Below, in pieces: positions 38,952-47,545 of a stretch of DNA of 64,000 nucleotides. Numbering within the stretch: the stretch's first letter is position 1; each line of letters starts with the position of its first letter. The notes below the pieces were generated by a model. That model had not been told where the DNA came from. It made no database searches and was given only the letters and a program-made list of their open reading frames with translations. The position numbers and the translations under genes are program-made. The DNA lies in the NCBI GenBank assembly GCA_015055835.1, contig SVHJ01000001.1, forward strand, positions 98,116 through 162,115. Reading direction: 5' to 3'. This DNA comes from Clostridiales bacterium (GTDB taxonomy: Bacteria; Bacillota; Clostridia; Christensenellales; Borkfalkiaceae).

Positions 38952-39797
38952 TTATATAGCGAAATGCTTCATAACTAATTGTTCTATACCATTTTGACCT
39001 TGAGCGTCTTGTTGGTTAAGAAGTTCAGTTAATACTTCGTTAATAGCATTTAATAAATCAGTTTGGTTTTTATTAACTGCGATTGCGTATTGTTCTTCAG
39101 TTGCAGTGTTTGCATCATAATATAATGGAAGAGCAACGTAATTAGCCGTATCATTCTTAATTAAGTATTGAGCAGGAAGTTTATCAACAACTACAACGTC
39201 AATAGCACCTGTACCAGCCTTTAAGCTGTCAAATGCAAGTTGTGCAGTGTCGTAAGGCTTCTTTTCAGCATTTTTACCTTGTAGTGCGCCTTCGTAATCT
39301 TCTTCACCTTCAATTTCTAAACCAACGTAGATATCACCAGTTGTGTCAAGTTGAACACCAATCTTCTTACCTGCTAAACTTTCCCATAAAACAACGTCTT
39401 CGTTATTAGCGTTCTTTGAAACTGTAATAGTGTCTTTAGCAAAAACTACGTATTGAACTGAAGTATAGTATGGAATTGAGAAGTTAACCTTTTCCTTTCT
39501 TGCATCAGTAATAGTAATACCAGCAGCAGCACAGTCACAAAGAGTGCCGTCTGAAGTAGAGTCAATTAGGGTGCTAAAGTCTTTGTCTTCAATAATTAAG
39601 TCTTTACCCATTTTGTCTGCAACTTTGTTCATAATTTCTACGTCAACACCAACGATTTCAGTACCTTGGTAATATTCAAAAGGTGCAAAGAATGCGTTCG
39701 TATGACAAACGATTGCGTCTTTTTTACAACCAGTAATAGCAAAAACAGAAACAACTGAAAGTGCTACACATAATAAAATAGTTAATAACTTTTTCAT
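38952..39797 (-). CDS. Amino-acid ABC transporter substrate-binding lipoprotein
   Basis: 281 residues. Lipobox ITGCKK at about residue 24. Family-3 binding fold: FEYYQGTEIVGVDVEIMNKVADKMGK, DCAAAGITITDARKEKVNFSIPYYTS and GKKIGVQLDTTGD. Ligand probably a polar amino acid such as glutamine; it cannot be set from sequence. First gene of the operon; consensus promoter upstream. Confidence 0.93.
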   Translation of the reverse strand: MKKLLTILLCVALSVVSVFAITGCKKDAIVCHTNAFFAPFEYYQGTEIVGVDVEIMNKVADKMGKDLIIEDKDFSTLIDSTSDGTLCDCAAAGITITDARKEKVNFSIPYYTSVQYVVFAKDTITVSKNANNEDVVLWESLAGKKIGVQLDTTGDIYVGLEIEGEEDYEGALQGKNAEKKPYDTAQLAFDSLKAGTGAIDVVVVDKLPAQYLIKNDTANYVALPLYYDANTATEEQYAIAVNKNQTDLLNAINEVLTELLNQQDAQGQNGIEQLVMKHFAI

Positions 39798-39840
39798 AAT
39801 TTTTCTCCTAAAAAGTTTTATTTTTTCATTTTGTACGATT

Positions 39841-39869
39841 ACTATACCCCTTTAAAATGGTTTTGTCAA
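39841..39869 (-). promoter_or_regulatory. Sigma-A promoter of amino-acid ABC operon
   Basis: Minus-strand TTGACA, 17-bp spacer, TATAGT. Confidence 0.8.
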
Positions 39870-40151
39870 ACGTTTTATGCAAAATTTTTTAAAAACTTTT
39901 AATAAAATATTCAAAAATATACAAAATATTGTATAAAATAAAGTATAAACATAAAAAATATACATTTAAATAAAAAGTGTCATATAAATCTTTCTTTTTT
40001 TTATTTTAGTGGTAAACTCTTTTTAGCGTTTGGAAAAAATATTTTTAAAGGGAGGGAACTTTAAAAGCTTATTTTCAAGGTAAAAATTTTGTATTCTGAG
40101 TTTTTTGCCCTTTTTCACGGGGAGAAGCACCTCCCTTAAAGGACGGAAAAA
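39870..40151. other. AT-rich intergenic region before the germination operon
   Basis: Very AT-rich with few signals up to 40040. Near the end, AAAGGGAGG (about 40049-40057) can pair with CCTCCCTT (about 40131-40138) to form a long-range stem around TTTTTGCCCTTTTTCACGGGG. No recognised riboswitch. A sporulation sigma promoter would be expected for a ger operon, but I could not place one with confidence. Confidence 0.4.
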
Positions 40152-40679
40152 ATGGATTTATTAAGTGTTTTAGAAGTTTTCAAAGGCTACTCTTTGCCGA
40201 TAGTTATTATTTCCATAATAATTGGCGTACTCACTTTAATTATTGAAAAGCTTTTTGTCAAAAGGGTGTCGATTGCCGTTTTAAGTTATATTCCTTTTAT
40301 TTTAGGAATTGGCATCTATTCAATATATTTTTTAATATTTGAAAGCGCTCCTTTTTCGATAGACGCTATTTATCAAGGAATTTTATGTGGTGCGTTATCA
40401 ACCGTTTACGTTGTTTTAATTGAAAACCTACTTAGAGGAAGTTTTTCTTCTAATCTTGCCCTACTAACAATTCAAAACGGAGTAAAAAAGGTGGTTGGCA
40501 AAGAAAACGTACTAGAGAGTTCAAAAAGGGTACACGCTCTTTTTGAAGAACCTTTAGAAGAAGAAATTTTAAAAAACGAAATTATTGCAGTCTTAAAAGA
40601 GTATTCAGAAAAATCTAACGAAGATTTAGCCGTCATAGCGAGCGTGGTTATACAAACGGTAAGTTCTTTAAAAAAGTAA
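40152..40679 (+). CDS. Membrane protein of unknown function ahead of the ger operon
   Basis: 175 residues. About three hydrophobic helices in the first 100 residues (PIVIISIIIGVLTLII, AVLSYIPFILGIGIYSIYFLIF, GILCGALSTVYVVLIENLL), then a charged helical tail. GGACGG lies 6 bases before the ATG. No known family recognised. It precedes gerAA but is separated by a terminator-like hairpin, so it is only loosely linked to germination. Confidence 0.7.
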   Translation: MDLLSVLEVFKGYSLPIVIISIIIGVLTLIIEKLFVKRVSIAVLSYIPFILGIGIYSIYFLIFESAPFSIDAIYQGILCGALSTVYVVLIENLLRGSFSSNLALLTIQNGVKKVVGKENVLESSKRVHALFEEPLEEEILKNEIIAVLKEYSEKSNEDLAVIASVVIQTVSSLKK

Positions 40680-40682
40680 AAA

Positions 40683-40716
40683 ATGCAGTCCTATAATTAG
40701 GGCTGTATTTTTTTTG
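40683..40716 (+). terminator. Terminator between 40152 gene and gerAA
   Basis: Imperfect stem ATGCAGTCCT/AGGGCTGTAT with a 6-base loop and a run of eight T. Confidence 0.75.
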
Positions 40717-40738
40717 TAAAAAAAAGAATACTAGTTGT

Positions 40739-42199
40739 ATGAAATTATCAACTAGTTTAGATAAAAACTTAAAAATATTAAAAAAGGAATTTACTTCGTT
40801 TGACGTAATTTTTCACGATATAACCTTAAAAAACGGTAAAGGCGTTTTGATTTTTATTGATTCTTTAACGGATAAAATGCTTTTATCAAAAACCGTCCTT
40901 TCTCCCCTTTCCAATCAATCGATAACCGACGAAAAAAAGGTGGAAAAATTACTTTTAAATGCCGAATTGAAAAAGGTCAAAGAACTTTTAGAGGGCATTG
41001 ACACAATAACAAACGGCAACGCTTTACTTATTATTGACGGGCTAACTACTGCTTTTAGCGTTGGCGCAAAACGAATTGAAAAAAGAGCAATAACCGAGCC
41101 ACCTACTTCCGTCGTCCTAAAAGGACCAAGAGAGGGCTTTGTTGAAGATATAACTTGTAATTTAAGTTTACTTAGAAGAAGACTTAAAACTCCAAAGTTT
41201 CAAATAGAAAATTTATCTATCGGTAAACAGTCAAAAACAACCGTTTGTATATGTTATATAAAAGGTATTGTAAAAAAGGGACTACCAAAAAAAATAAGAG
41301 AGAAACTAAAAAGTTTTGAAATTGATGCAATTTTAGATTCTTCATATATAACTAGGCTAATTTCCGAACACTCACACGCGCTTTTTAAACAAATCGGCAC
41401 GACGGAAAAGCCGGACGTTTTAGTGTCAAAACTTTTAGAAGGTAGGCTTGCAATAATAGTTGACGGTTCGCCTATGGCTTTAACACTACCTTATATGCTA
41501 CTTGAAGACTTTCAAAGTCCTGAAGATTATTACACGTCAGTTTACAAAACTAATTTCGCAAGACTAATTAGAGTAATTTCCGTCTTTTTATCTTTAGCGT
41601 TACCTAGTTTTTACGTATCGGCGCAACTTTTCCACTTGCAGTTAATACCCTTGCCATTTTTATTAACCATAGTAAACAGCATAAAAGGAATACCCCTATC
41701 CCCAAGCCTTGAAATGTTTTTTACCCTTTTAATTTTTGAAATATTAAACGAATCAAGTCTTCGTATGCCGAAATACGTTGGAATGGTCGTTTCAATAGTA
41801 GGTGGTTTAGTTTTAGGGGAAACGGCTGTAAACGCAGGTATAATTTCTGCCCCAGCGTTAATGATAATTGCGTTATCAGGGATATGTTTATACACCGTGC
41901 CAGATTTACTGCAAACCTTTTCTATCTTAAGATTTTTGTTTTTGGTAATTGCAGGAACGTTAGGTGGATACGGGCTTGTTTTGGGGCTAGCATCATTACT
42001 AATATATATGGTTTCTTTTGAAACTTTTGAAACGCCACTTCTTGCGCCTTTTTCGCCCTTAGTTAAAAAGGATTTAAAAGACAGTTTTTATAAAGAAACG
42101 CTTATTTCGTTAAACAAGCGTCCAACCGTTTTAAAAAGTAAAAATAAAACAAGATTAAAAATAAAGGAAAAATTAAATGAAAAAAGAACTGACCGTTAG
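40739..42199 (+). CDS. gerAA: Spore germination receptor subunit GerAA-like
   Basis: 486 residues. Cytosolic N-terminal domain, then the GerA membrane region: ISEHSHALFKQIGTTEKPDVLVSKLLEGRLAIIVDGSPMALTLPYMLLEDFQSPEDYY, and GIPLSPSLEMFFTLLIFEILNESSLRMP. Part of a three-subunit inner-membrane nutrient receptor in spores. No clear ribosome binding site; it overlaps gerAB by 23 bases. Confidence 0.95.
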   Translation: MKLSTSLDKNLKILKKEFTSFDVIFHDITLKNGKGVLIFIDSLTDKMLLSKTVLSPLSNQSITDEKKVEKLLLNAELKKVKELLEGIDTITNGNALLIIDGLTTAFSVGAKRIEKRAITEPPTSVVLKGPREGFVEDITCNLSLLRRRLKTPKFQIENLSIGKQSKTTVCICYIKGIVKKGLPKKIREKLKSFEIDAILDSSYITRLISEHSHALFKQIGTTEKPDVLVSKLLEGRLAIIVDGSPMALTLPYMLLEDFQSPEDYYTSVYKTNFARLIRVISVFLSLALPSFYVSAQLFHLQLIPLPFLLTIVNSIKGIPLSPSLEMFFTLLIFEILNESSLRMPKYVGMVVSIVGGLVLGETAVNAGIISAPALMIIALSGICLYTVPDLLQTFSILRFLFLVIAGTLGGYGLVLGLASLLIYMVSFETFETPLLAPFSPLVKKDLKDSFYKETLISLNKRPTVLKSKNKTRLKIKEKLNEKRTDR

Positions 42200-43247
42200 A
42201 CAGGTTTGCCTATTTTTTATAGCGTTTATGCCTGTAACAAAACTTATATTAATGCCCTCTGTTTTATCAGGGTTTTCCTCTCAAGATTTATGGATTCCTG
42301 CTATTTTAACGGGCGCGTTAGACCTTTTTACTATGTATATGATTTTAAAATTGTACAAAAAACAAGGTTTAAGTTTTTTTAAATTACTTGAAGTAAACTT
42401 TGGCAAGGTTTTTAAAAATATAATACTAATCCTTTACTTTTTATATTTTTTAATAAAAGGGTTTCCGTTACTCGTTGAACAAAAAAATTACGTAAACTTA
42501 ACCCTTTATGAAACTGCGCCGACAATACTATCCTTTTTACCTTTCTTTTTAGTTGCGCTACTAGTTTGCATAACAAAAGTAAGAACGATAGGTAGGCTTA
42601 GCGATTTATTCTTTTTAGTTACCACCTTAAGCCTTATTTTAGTTTTTGTTTTAAGTTTTTCAAACTTAGATTTTGGTGCAATACTTCCTGTTGGCGTAAA
42701 TCTTAAAAGTGCTCCTCTTTCTTCATACTACTCTTTAGGGTGGTTTGGCGACGGAGTTTATCTGCTTTTCCTTTTAGGTAGTTTTGAACTAGGCAAAAAA
42801 AGTAGGGTTAAAATTATAATAAGTTATTTAATTTCCCTTTTATTAGTTATACTTTTTTTAATAACCTTTTACCTTGCCTTTGATTCAATCGCCCACAGAA
42901 CTCTTTTTGCAATAACGGATATTTCAAAATATTCAACCGTTATAAATAACGTAGGACGGGTAGATTATATCTCCGTATTTGGACTACTTTTAGTAGGAAC
43001 TATTTCATTATCCTTACCAATGTTTTTCCAAACACAAATTTTAATGGAAATTTTACCTTTCAAAAAAAGAATATACCCTGCAATAATAGTTACTTTTTTA
43101 AACCTTTTACTAATATTTATACTAAACGACTATTCTGTTATAATACAAAACTTTATACACACCTATTTAGGATTGGTATTTTTAGTTTTTAGCAACTTAA
43201 TACCCATTCTACTAATATTTTTAAGGAGAAAAAATGTCAAGTCTTAA
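42177..43247 (+). CDS. gerAB: Spore germination permease GerAB-like
   Basis: 356 residues with about ten helices, APC-superfamily spore permease (ELTVRQVCLFFIAFMPVTKLILMPSVLS..., LWIPAILTGALDL). Thought to bind the germinant. AAAGGA precedes the ATG; overlaps both neighbours. Confidence 0.93.
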   Translation: MKKELTVRQVCLFFIAFMPVTKLILMPSVLSGFSSQDLWIPAILTGALDLFTMYMILKLYKKQGLSFFKLLEVNFGKVFKNIILILYFLYFLIKGFPLLVEQKNYVNLTLYETAPTILSFLPFFLVALLVCITKVRTIGRLSDLFFLVTTLSLILVFVLSFSNLDFGAILPVGVNLKSAPLSSYYSLGWFGDGVYLLFLLGSFELGKKSRVKIIISYLISLLLVILFLITFYLAFDSIAHRTLFAITDISKYSTVINNVGRVDYISVFGLLLVGTISLSLPMFFQTQILMEILPFKKRIYPAIIVTFLNLLLIFILNDYSVIIQNFIHTYLGLVFLVFSNLIPILLIFLRRKNVKS

Positions 43248-44466
43248 AGTTAGAATTATTTTAATAACGGTATGCTTTTGCTTTTTGCTATTTTTTTCTA
43301 ACGATTTTGGAATAATAGATATTGAAAAAACTGCCATAATAACTGCAATCGGTATAGACAAAAATGAAAACGAGTATGAAATAACTGCGCAAATCGCCCT
43401 GCCTGAAGCCAAAAACACGGCTGCAAAAAACGAAAAATCAGTAATTTCTTATAAAGGTAGTACGGTAAGTTCTGCCATAACGGGCATAGGCTCAGTTTCA
43501 GGGTGGTATCCTAAACTTTCTTTTTGCAACCTTATTTTAATTGGCGAAAGTTTTTTAGATGAAAACGTTATAAACTTAGTAAACTACTTTACAAAAACAT
43601 TAAATATACAAGATTCTACTTTAATTGCAGTAACCAAAGGAAGTGCAAAAGAAATTTTAAAAACAGAATCGCCACTTGACGACCTATCGTCCTTTGCGAT
43701 ACAAAAAATTTTGTTAAAAAAAACTGGGCTTAATAACGATATTTTAGAAACGGATATTAAAACCTTTTCAATAGGTTATTACGGAAAGTCAGGTTATTCT
43801 TATTTACCATATATAAAATCACTTCCCCCAGAGGGCGAAAGCAGTAAAAATCAAAGCCAAAACAACACTAGCACAAACACAGGAAGTAGCGAAGAAAACA
43901 CTAGTCCTAACAGTCAAAACCAAGGCCAAAACAAAAGCCAAAACGTTTTTGACGCCACTACAACTTTACTTTTTAATAAAGGTAAAATGGTAGAAACATT
44001 AAAAAGAGAGGAAACTTTTGCCGTCAATCTTTTTACCACCCCCGTGCACTATTCTACACTAGAAGTAAATGATTGCACCTATCAAGGGGAAACTTTTAAC
44101 GTTTTACTTGACATACTTTCGGTAAATAAAAAAATTACCTTAAAGTTTATAGACGGCAAACCAAAGGTAAAGTTTAATTTAGACGTTTTTGTTAAAATTG
44201 ACGACCAAAACTCTATAAACACCGACTTAAACGGACAAGGCAATTCTTTCGTACCTGAAGAAATTGCAAAAAAAGCAGAGGAAAATCTAACAACTAACCT
44301 AAAAAATATAGTAGAAAAAAGCAAAAAGGGTGTTGACGTTTTTGATTTAATTAAAAAACTTTATCGCCACAACTATAAATATTACGATAAATATAAGGAT
44401 AGTTTATTAAAAGTCGCCACCTATGAATACGAAATAAACTTCCACGGCCAACAAAAAGAAATTTAA
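43234..44466 (+). CDS. gerAC: Ger(x)C-family germination protein, no lipobox
   Basis: 410 residues. IIDIEKTAIITAIGIDKNENEYEITAQIALPEAKN is the Ger(x)C N-terminal block; a low-complexity Ser/Asn/Gln stretch (about 205-240) is inserted before the C-terminal domain. GerAC proteins are usually lipoproteins with a Gly-Cys-Trp; here the segment reads FFSNDFGIIDIE with no Cys, so it may be held by the N-terminal helix instead. AAGGAG lies 6 bases before the ATG. Confidence 0.9.
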   Translation: MSSLKVRIILITVCFCFLLFFSNDFGIIDIEKTAIITAIGIDKNENEYEITAQIALPEAKNTAAKNEKSVISYKGSTVSSAITGIGSVSGWYPKLSFCNLILIGESFLDENVINLVNYFTKTLNIQDSTLIAVTKGSAKEILKTESPLDDLSSFAIQKILLKKTGLNNDILETDIKTFSIGYYGKSGYSYLPYIKSLPPEGESSKNQSQNNTSTNTGSSEENTSPNSQNQGQNKSQNVFDATTTLLFNKGKMVETLKREETFAVNLFTTPVHYSTLEVNDCTYQGETFNVLLDILSVNKKITLKFIDGKPKVKFNLDVFVKIDDQNSINTDLNGQGNSFVPEEIAKKAEENLTTNLKNIVEKSKKGVDVFDLIKKLYRHNYKYYDKYKDSLLKVATYEYEINFHGQQKEI

Positions 44467-44479
44467 CTCAAAAGGACAA

Positions 44480-44520
44480 CAAAAAAAGCACTTCAAAAGA
44501 AGTGCTTTTAGTTTTTTTGT
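44480..44520. terminator. Bidirectional terminator, copy 1 of a repeated hairpin
   Basis: 11-bp stem AAAAGCACTTC/GAAGTGCTTTT, loop AAAA (44484-44509), followed by AGTTTTTTTGT. The same sequence with a GTTT loop recurs at 45579-45620. Confidence 0.85.
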
Positions 44521-44521
44521 A

Positions 44522-44866
44522 TTATTTTTTTAATAATTCTTTTAAATAAGTAATGTGTAGGATTTTGTAAGAACACGAGATTCTTGTACAAAAATAAGTT
44601 ATTGTACCTAATACGCCACCTATAACCCACCATATAAGTAAGGCTAAAAACGCAGAAGGTATCATCATTATTCCAAAATAATTTGTAGTTGGACCATAAA
44701 GATAACCTGAACTGTATTGGAAAGTTGCCACGTCAATTATACTCCATATAACAAATAAAGCAATTATTGCTATAAAAATTATTTTTGGAAATATTTTGTA
44801 AAAATTAAACCACTTTTCATTTTCTTTAACAACCTTTTCATCTATAATTGGTAATTTCGTTTCCAT
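44522..44866 (-). CDS. Small two-to-three-helix membrane protein
   Basis: 114 residues with hydrophobic segments at about 28-48 (IIFIAIIALFVIWSIIDVATF) and 68-92 (IMMIPSAFLALLIWWVIGGVLGTI). No family recognised. It follows the small lipoprotein gene with a 15-base gap, likely the same transcript, and lies in a module bracketed by near-identical terminators. Confidence 0.7.
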   Translation of the reverse strand: METKLPIIDEKVVKENEKWFNFYKIFPKIIFIAIIALFVIWSIIDVATFQYSSGYLYGPTTNYFGIMMIPSAFLALLIWWVIGGVLGTITYFCTRISCSYKILHITYLKELLKK

Positions 44867-44881
44867 TTTTATATCCCCCTT

Positions 44882-45277
44882 TTATTTACTATTAATCAAT
44901 TTATTATTTACTTTATCTATATTAAAAGAGTCAGTTGCAAGATATAAAGGTCCTGCTCCTGTTGGCGTTAAATTAACTAAATGACTCACATCCGTATAGT
45001 CTATTTTTTCTGTATCCACATAATAAGTTCCCATATAGTAAAAAGTAAAATATCCTACTTTCACCTTAAACCACGCTTCATAATTACCATTTTCATCTTC
45101 TTTTAATGTACCAGACATTAAAGTTATGTTTGCAATATCTTGTTGATTGTCTTCTGCAACATAACAAATCATATTGTACGCTATATCTTCTTTCGTTAGT
45201 TTCCCACAACCAACAAACACCGATAAGCAAGTTGCAATAGCCAAAAGCACAACTAATAATTTACTTAAAGTTTTCAT
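44882..45277 (-). CDS. Small exported lipoprotein
   Basis: 131 residues. Lipobox VGCGK near residue 24. The rest has no known family: ENGNYEAWFKVKVGYFTFYYMGTYYVD suggests a small beta-rich domain. Divergent from the XRE gene at 45371, whose operator repeats lie between them, so it is probably under its control. Confidence 0.72.
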   Translation of the reverse strand: MKTLSKLLVVLLAIATCLSVFVGCGKLTKEDIAYNMICYVAEDNQQDIANITLMSGTLKEDENGNYEAWFKVKVGYFTFYYMGTYYVDTEKIDYTDVSHLVNLTPTGAGPLYLATDSFNIDKVNNKLINSK

Positions 45278-45315
45278 TTTAATTCCTCCTAAAAAATTTT
45301 ATGCCCTAATTATAT

Positions 45316-45359
45316 CCTACATTTTGTAGGAAGTCAAGCATTTTCCTACGATTTGTAGT
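45316..45359. promoter_or_regulatory. Two operator repeats CCTACNNTTTGTAGG
   Basis: CCTACATTTTGTAGG (45316-45330) is a near-perfect palindrome and CCTACGATTTGTAGT (45345-45359) is a second copy, 29 bases on. The second overlaps the likely -10 box of the XRE gene. Probable binding sites of that regulator. Confidence 0.65.
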
Positions 45360-45370
45360 AAAATAATTGT

Positions 45371-45574
45371 ATGAAAAACAACACTTTTGGAAAACGATTA
45401 AAAGAATTGCGTTTAGAAAAAGGCTTATCACAAAGAGAATTAGGAAAAGTTTTTAACGTGTGCAACCAAACAATCAGTTTTTGGGAAATCGGCAGTAGAG
45501 AGCCTGATTTAGACACTTTAGTTGAAATTGCAAGTTATTTTAACCTTTCCGTAAATCAACTTTTAGAAGAATAG
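45371..45574 (+). CDS. Small XRE-family regulator
   Basis: 67 residues; Cro/CI helix-turn-helix (KRLKELRLEKGLSQRELGKVFNVCNQTISFWEIGSREPD) followed by DTLVEIASYFNLSVNQLLEE. No Shine-Dalgarno; TAAAAT ends 6 bases before the ATG, so the message may be leaderless. Divergent from the small lipoprotein. Confidence 0.85.
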   Translation: MKNNTFGKRLKELRLEKGLSQRELGKVFNVCNQTISFWEIGSREPDLDTLVEIASYFNLSVNQLLEE

Positions 45575-45578
45575 TAAA

Positions 45579-45620
45579 TAAAAAAAGCACTTCGTTTGAA
45601 GTGCTTTTAGTTTTTTTTGT
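45579..45620. terminator. Bidirectional terminator, copy 2 of a repeated hairpin
   Basis: AAAAGCACTTC/GAAGTGCTTTT with GTTT loop (45583-45608), then AGTTTTTTTTGT. Differs from copy 1 only in the loop and one T. Confidence 0.85.
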
Positions 45621-46663
45621 TAGATAATTTCTAAATAGTCTGCATCTGGAAGTGGCTTTCTATATACGCTTGTCTTATCTAAGTACATATAAGCAACTGA
45701 CGCCATATCTGGTTGAAGTGGTAAGTATCTCTTATCTGCTCTCCAGCCGATTGCTTGCATTGTTACTCTTAAATCTTTTTCAAAGTTAATTGCATCAGTT
45801 ATGTGGAAACGATACATTGAAAATCTTTGTTGAGATGCGTAGAATTCATCATTATATAATGCGTGGAAACCGCTGTAAGGAGTTGAGTAGTCAATATACT
45901 TTCTATCCTTATTAAAGCACCAAGCACCACAGAAGTAGTCTTCAGTACCAGTACCACAAACTGTAGGGAAATCTTTATCTCCGTCCATAAAGAACTTAAT
46001 TTCACCTTCGCCCCACCAACCGTTGTTAGTTGTGCCGAAGAATAAATATGTACCAACGTATTTACCCCTTGCTTCAATACCGTCGATAATTGTGTAATCT
46101 TCTTTATATGGAAGTGGGTTAGTACGTCTAAATTGTGCGTGGAAGTAAAGTGCGTCTTCTGGAACGTCAACTTCAACGTAGTCGATTTGATAGTAAAGAG
46201 TTCTTTGGTCAAAGTTTAAGTTTTCAATAGTTATTTTAATGCTCTTTTTAAAAGGCATTTCAAAATAACAGTTATATGCGTTATAAGAGTTTACGCAGAT
46301 AGGTAATGCGTTAATTTGCCAAGATTCTTGCGCTGCGCAGAAAAAGTCACTCATAGGACATTCTACTGCAGGGTTAGTATCCCCATCATAATAAATTCTT
46401 AAAATTTGTTTTCTAGTATCACCGGTTTTTGCAAACCATATATGTTTAATTATGCCACTACCTTTAATATCAGCAATAGTAACCGTTTCACCTGGTTGAA
46501 TAAAAATTCTAGGGCTAACCTTCCAGCCTTGACCTAAACCTTCAGCAGCAGGAGCAGAAGCACCTTCGGTAGCCATACCACCTTTGCCCTTTTCCCCTGT
46601 AAAATTTTCTGGACTGATTGACCTAAAAACTTCTTTATTAGGCATAAATAATTTATCTAACAT
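45620..46663 (-). CDS. DUF2961 protein, GH172-like furanosidase
   Basis: 347 residues from MLDKLFMPNKEVFRS; GGGAG lies 8 bases upstream, and the longer frame has no such site. No signal peptide. DUF2961 beta-sandwich: ISPENF, GSGIIKHIWFAK, YYDGDTNPAVECPMSDFF, PFKKSIKITIENL and the motif GTGTEDYF, whose Glu is a candidate catalytic residue. GH172 contains difructose-dianhydride enzymes and exo-D-arabinofuranosidases. Likely cytoplasmic, acting on imported oligosaccharides. Confidence 0.88.
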   Translation of the reverse strand: MLDKLFMPNKEVFRSISPENFTGEKGKGGMATEGASAPAAEGLGQGWKVSPRIFIQPGETVTIADIKGSGIIKHIWFAKTGDTRKQILRIYYDGDTNPAVECPMSDFFCAAQESWQINALPICVNSYNAYNCYFEMPFKKSIKITIENLNFDQRTLYYQIDYVEVDVPEDALYFHAQFRRTNPLPYKEDYTIIDGIEARGKYVGTYLFFGTTNNGWWGEGEIKFFMDGDKDFPTVCGTGTEDYFCGAWCFNKDRKYIDYSTPYSGFHALYNDEFYASQQRFSMYRFHITDAINFEKDLRVTMQAIGWRADKRYLPLQPDMASVAYMYLDKTSVYRKPLPDADYLEII

Positions 46664-46750
46664 CTTGTCTTCTCCCGTTTTGTTTAATTTGTATTTATTA
46701 TACAATACAAGCCGTTTTTTTTCAACACTTTTAACCTAAAATAAACTTAA

Positions 46751-46779
46751 TTGACAAAATATTTTTTTTAATATATACT
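46751..46779 (+). promoter_or_regulatory. Promoter of DUF1461 gene, probable leaderless start
   Basis: TTGACA, 17-bp spacer, TATACT; the -10 box ends 7 bases before the ATG at 46787, so transcription should begin at or next to the start codon. Confidence 0.7.
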
Positions 46780-46786
46780 CTTACTT

Positions 46787-47461
46787 ATGAAAAATAAAAT
46801 TTTAACCATACTTTTTATAATAAGTTTAACCTTTTTAGCGATAACCGTTTCAATCGGGCTACCAATCTACTTTAGGTTTTTTTATTATCTTCACATAAAC
46901 GCTCTTGATTTACCTAATTCAACAGGATACGACTATCAAACTATTAAATGCGCATTTGATGAAATGATGAACTATTTGACCTTGCCGGGCGTTCCTTTCT
47001 CTACGGGTGATTTAGCCTTTTCCCCTAGTGGAGCAAGTCATTTTGCCGACTGCAAAAAACTTTTTAACCTAAACTTAATAGTTCTTATCATCTCTTTCGT
47101 AATAACTTTAACGCTAATTATTTTAGAAAGAAAAAAAGTGTTTAGTTTTTACAAGTTTTTTAATAAAAAACCTTGCTTTTTTAGTGGAATAATAAACCTT
47201 GTTCTTCCACTAACTATAGGCGCTGTTGCAAGCATAAACTTTAACAAGGCTTTCACTATTTTTCATAAAATATTCTTCCCAGGTAAAGATAACTGGCAGT
47301 TTTCCCCATATAAAGACGAAATTATAAAAGTACTTCCCCAAGAATTTTTTATGAACTCTGCCATTTTAATAGGCGCTGGTTTGGTTATAATATCAATTAT
47401 TTTTATAATTTTAGGGGTTAAAAAGAATAGAAAAACTAAAAACCCTATTGACAAAACTTAA
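46787..47461 (+). CDS. DUF1461/TIGR01906-family integral membrane protein
   Basis: 224 residues, about four helices. Family marks: FSPSGASHFADCKKLFNLN and FHKIFFPGKDNWQFSPYKDEIIKVLPQEFF. The HF-D-K motif and FH--FFP--W are typical of TIGR01906. Function unknown. No ribosome binding site. Confidence 0.82.
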   Translation: MKNKILTILFIISLTFLAITVSIGLPIYFRFFYYLHINALDLPNSTGYDYQTIKCAFDEMMNYLTLPGVPFSTGDLAFSPSGASHFADCKKLFNLNLIVLIISFVITLTLIILERKKVFSFYKFFNKKPCFFSGIINLVLPLTIGAVASINFNKAFTIFHKIFFPGKDNWQFSPYKDEIIKVLPQEFFMNSAILIGAGLVIISIIFIILGVKKNRKTKNPIDKT

Positions 47462-47545
47462 AAAAACATATAACATTATATAAGTAAAGCACAAGTGATT
47501 GTGCTTTTATTTTTTTAATAAAAATTTTTACAAAGGAGAAAATAA

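Noticed and set aside
40049..40138. Leader of the germination region considered as a riboswitch
   Set aside because: Only one long-range stem is visible and no known aptamer core; left as unexplained.
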